From NCBI GenBank assembly GCA_001579985.1, contig LRSR01014570.1:1-47268 (forward strand): 47,268 bases of DNA, in the 5' to 3' direction. The notes under the pieces are model-generated. The model was not told where the DNA came from, ran no database searches, and was given only the letters and a program-made list of their open reading frames with translations. Shown here piece by piece: positions 45,007 to 47,268 of the stretch (its first letter is position 1; each line of letters begins with the position of its first letter). The position numbers were made by a program, and so were the translations under genes. The DNA is from Hypsibius dujardini. Lineage: Eukaryota; Tardigrada; Eutardigrada; Parachela; Hypsibiidae.

Positions 45007-45783
45007 CTAACTTTCGGGAGAAGGGGAATAGTTGCAGTGGAAATCGGGTATAATTTGAAAAGGCCAGGAAGAAAAGTAATATTCCATGCAAAGGGGAAGA
45101 ACTTCAGCTGGTGCGCGGTGAAATTCGAATGAGCACATCTGCTCGAACAACGCGAATATATATAGCTGTCCCAATGTCTCGAAGTGCTTTAGGACTTCCA
45201 GGGGGCGTGGTATTCTCCGTAATTGCTGGCTTGTCACCATCGTTTTGTTATGTAACAATTTTAACCGGTTTATCCGCTGGTTTGACGGTCTTTTGCTCTT
45301 GAGTCGGTCGAACCATCCGCTTATTAGCTCCCTGAAGGGCAGTATCTCCTCCTCCGGGTTTGTATCAAGGTCACGTTGCCGTGTAGAACCCGTCCGCCAT
45401 TCTTTCGCGATGGCTTTTGTCTGCTTTCGTCTCACTTTTTTCAAGCTGTCAACCAATTGATCCACTACTGCGTTCCAAGGAGTTCTGTTGCTGTGAGGCG
45501 TTGATTCGTTAGAATTCACCAGTGGCGTTGTGGTGTCTTCATCCTTCCGATCTTGTCGGGTTTCCCCCGTGATTGGCTTCCCTGTGATGTTTCCCCTCAG
45601 GACGCATGGAGGCGGTGCGTAAATATAGGTACAGGTGCATGACTGAGTTGCCTGATTATATTGACTTTGAACAGAGTGTGCATATACTTGACTTTGCGCT
45701 GCTTCCGCTGATCCAACTGGAACCAAGAGAGTTAGTGTTGTTAGCGCCAAAATGATGGAATCTTCTCTTAGTTCCGCCAGAAT
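45007..45783 (-). CDS. ORF4 of element B, in frame after env TGA
   Basis: 258 codons directly after the env TGA (45786-45784), same frame, no ATG before the last third. The signal-peptide-like start, CTCTYIYAPPPC cluster and C-terminal hydrophobic region match the copy at 33621-32845. Lengths are identical (777 nt). Expression route is unknown: readthrough, spliced ATG or non-ATG start. Function unknown. Confidence 0.65.
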   Translation of the reverse strand: MLAELREDSIILALTTLTLLVPVGSAEAAQSQVYAHSVQSQYNQATQSCTCTYIYAPPPCVLRGNITGKPITGETRQDRKDEDTTTPLVNSNESTPHSNRTPWNAVVDQLVDSLKKVRRKQTKAIAKEWRTGSTRQRDLDTNPEEEILPFRELISGWFDRLKSKRPSNQRINRLKLLHNKTMVTSQQLRRIPRPLEVLKHFETLGQLYIFALFEQMCSFEFHRAPAEVLPLCMEYYFSSWPFQIIPDFHCNYSPSPES

Positions 45784-47268
45784 TCAGGGAATGATGTTCA
45801 GGCCGTATGGGCGCTCTGTCGTCATATCGTTGACCTCCACCTCTGTCAGGGGCACCTCTTCCGGTTTTGTCTGGCTCCGTTCGCCGTTCTCCAACGCTGG
45901 CAGCCGAACCCGTGGTACCCCGTTTCGAACTCTGTAGATGGCTCTTGTGTCAGGCTCTTTTTTGTTTAGTTTGCGACGCTTCGGACAGATGGCCGCCAGT
46001 AACCGTTTTGGTCCACAGATTTTACATGTAATGAGAATGCACAACGCGCAACCCACAAAAAATAAGATTGAAATGAAAAATGTTCTCCATCCAGTGAATA
46101 CTTCTTCTATTCCCCCGATAACGTCCGGTACGTTGTTCTTTTGAGCCACGTCCTTATTGCTTCCCCGTAGAGCCTCAGTCAAGGAAGATTGACCCGACGT
46201 CTGCATGACGGCCGACAATTCTCCAAACAGATCTAGGAAACTGTTATCGCTTTTCTCATGGAAGTTGTTTATCCCTTCCGCCGTTCGATCTTCCGTGATG
46301 TCGAACGCGGCCACTAGATGATCATGGGAAACTTGAATCGTTTCTCGCGCCTCTCTCCAGTCCTGTTGCTGGCTGTCGTATTCAAATGTTTTCTCTCCAA
46401 TCTGCGTAAAATGTCCGTCGTGCATGCATGGAATGAAATTACGGGTTATAGTGTAACCGTCCAGACTTAGAGATCCGTTTCCCACCGTCGGTTCCATTCC
46501 GCACTCTGTTCGTTTTGCTCCGACCGTAACGTTCACTGCCTCGCATTGATATATAAGAGCCATTGATCCATGTGCGACTAAAGTGTGACACTGGTCAAAA
46601 CCAATTAATTGAGCTGCGCGGACGCCTGACTGCTTGGCGAGAACGTTGATTAGTGCCGCCCGATTTTGTCGTGCCTGACAATCCAGTTGATGAATCTCTT
46701 CGCTTAGCAAATTGGAGATCATGATTTGATGGTCGCTAATGTACTGATGATGACTCAGCATGAGCTCCATTGGAATCTCTCTTGTTTTTGCATATTTGGC
46801 TTTAATATCGTTGAGCGTTATTTGCGCGAGAAATTCCAATGTGTGGTTTGAAACAACCAGTTTATGTGTTGGTTGGTCTACGGGCTCCGGTTGTTTTTGC
46901 AACACGTACGCTCCTGGGGGCACCCAATTCGGGTTTGGTCTGTGTACTGGTGCGGGTCGTGTGCTTCTCTGTCTCCTCCGTGCGGTCTCCTGCCGTGCCC
47001 GCTCGTCCGTCCGGAGTTGGTTTGCGTGGTTGCGGCTTTGTAGTATTTTAGGCTGCTCAAAATCGTTCGCTTCTTGCTGAAGTATTGCGTTCACACGGTG
47101 ACGTTGTTCTTGTGGCACTGATTGTTGACGCTGCTCGTCTGCCAATCGAATCCGCCTTCTTTCTTCGTCGTCTCTGCGCCTCGTCTCCTCCTGCTCCAGC
47201 AAGATTCGGTTTTCTTCTTGTTCATTTTGCAGCAGGTCTGCTTCCGTTGGCGCGCGTTCTGTCGTTAG
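45784..47268 (-). CDS. env: env-type glycoprotein of element B, C-terminal part, open to window edge
   Basis: About 490 codons with no stop. It begins (from the right edge) in the Gln/Arg/Glu-rich coiled-coil insert. A Pro-rich link (HRPNPNWVPPGAY) follows, then a helical stretch and an ectodomain with spaced Cys (CHTLVAHG, YQCEAVNVT, ECGMEP, PCMHDGHF). One membrane segment (ISILFFVGCALCILI) and a basic/acidic cytoplasmic tail come last. Single-pass topology with a Cys-rich ectodomain is that of an enveloped-virus fusion or attachment glycoprotein. It resembles the chuvirus-like type captured by some LTR elements (inference). The N-terminal half is outside the window. Confidence 0.7.
   Translation of the reverse strand, partial: LTTERAPTEADLLQNEQEENRILLEQEETRRRDDEERRRIRLADEQRQQSVPQEQRHRVNAILQQEANDFEQPKILQSRNHANQLRTDERARQETARRRQRSTRPAPVHRPNPNWVPPGAYVLQKQPEPVDQPTHKLVVSNHTLEFLAQITLNDIKAKYAKTREIPMELMLSHHQYISDHQIMISNLLSEEIHQLDCQARQNRAALINVLAKQSGVRAAQLIGFDQCHTLVAHGSMALIYQCEAVNVTVGAKRTECGMEPTVGNGSLSLDGYTITRNFIPCMHDGHFTQIGEKTFEYDSQQQDWREARETIQVSHDHLVAAFDITEDRTAEGINNFHEKSDNSFLDLFGELSAVMQTSGQSSLTEALRGSNKDVAQKNNVPDVIGGIEEVFTGWRTFFISILFFVGCALCILITCKICGPKRLLAAICPKRRKLNKKEPDTRAIYRVRNGVPRVRLPALENGERSQTKPEEVPLTEVEVNDMTTERPYGLNIIP

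Larger units (their letters stand above)
43680..47268 (-). mobile_element. Retroelement B, 3' part (env-ORF4-ORF5), continues beyond the window
   Basis: Colinear with 31531 to about 35100 of element A, with many substitutions and few indels. env, ORF4 and ORF5 are all open as far as the window shows, so it is the younger or better kept copy. Gag and pol, if present, lie beyond the right edge. Confidence 0.85.

Noticed and set aside
1-47268. CRISPR arrays, bacterial operons or Shine-Dalgarno sites
   Set aside because: None seen; introns, signal peptides and element types show that the window is animal nuclear DNA.

Overview
This is a eukaryotic, invertebrate-animal window. Genes are split by short GT-AG introns, most of them in phase 1. 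The products are secreted, Cys-rich, multi-domain animal proteins (astacin, GH18, LDLa, LysM, SUEL lectin, CS-alpha-beta defensin-like). A Helitron-type fragment and a large Ty3/gypsy-type LTR retroelement carrying an env gene are also present. I cannot name the organism; an ecdysozoan or similar small invertebrate is plausible (low confidence). Exon coordinates were derived by hand from reading frames, splice signals and comparison between paralogs.

Left part (1-20 kb). A Helitron-like ORF fragment runs off the left edge on the minus strand. A small GC-rich tandem repeat follows, then a 5'-truncated Cys-rich gene (A). Next is a complete 14-exon gene coding for a fusion of an apparently active astacin protease with a catalytically dead GH18 chitinase-like domain. 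Tail to tail with it is a minus-strand gene coding for defensin-like domain, Thr linker, two LDLa and two LysM. A complete nine-exon paralog of gene A (gene B) follows, then an unrecognised minus-strand gene. The last gene here combines a bulb-type lectin domain with a patatin phospholipase.

Middle part (20-31.5 kb). Degenerate TCTGG-type minisatellite DNA is followed by a small SUEL/rhamnose-binding-type lectin gene on the minus strand. Then comes a locus duplicated at least in part: an intact astacin paralog whose catalytic Glu is Gln and whose Met-turn Tyr is Ala; a second such astacin, damaged, that starts with a defensin-like exon; and a third defensin-like exon cut off by the retroelement.

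Right part (31.5-47.3 kb), all minus strand. Retroelement A has one LTR (43091-43679), a PBS, an intact gag, a broken pol, a broken env and two further ORFs (ORF4, ORF5). A second copy (B) of env-ORF4-ORF5 lies on the other side of the same LTR and runs off the right edge, with better preserved ORFs. In both copies ORF4 lies in the same frame as env, separated by a single TGA and with no ATG near its start.

Overall theme (inference): a cluster of secreted chimeric proteins built by phase-1 exon shuffling. It combines antimicrobial-type (CS-alpha-beta), chitin-binding (LysM, GH18 scaffold) and lectin modules with protease or lipase domains, as expected of innate-immune or chitin-surface biology. 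The cluster is being reshaped by tandem duplication and retroelement insertion.
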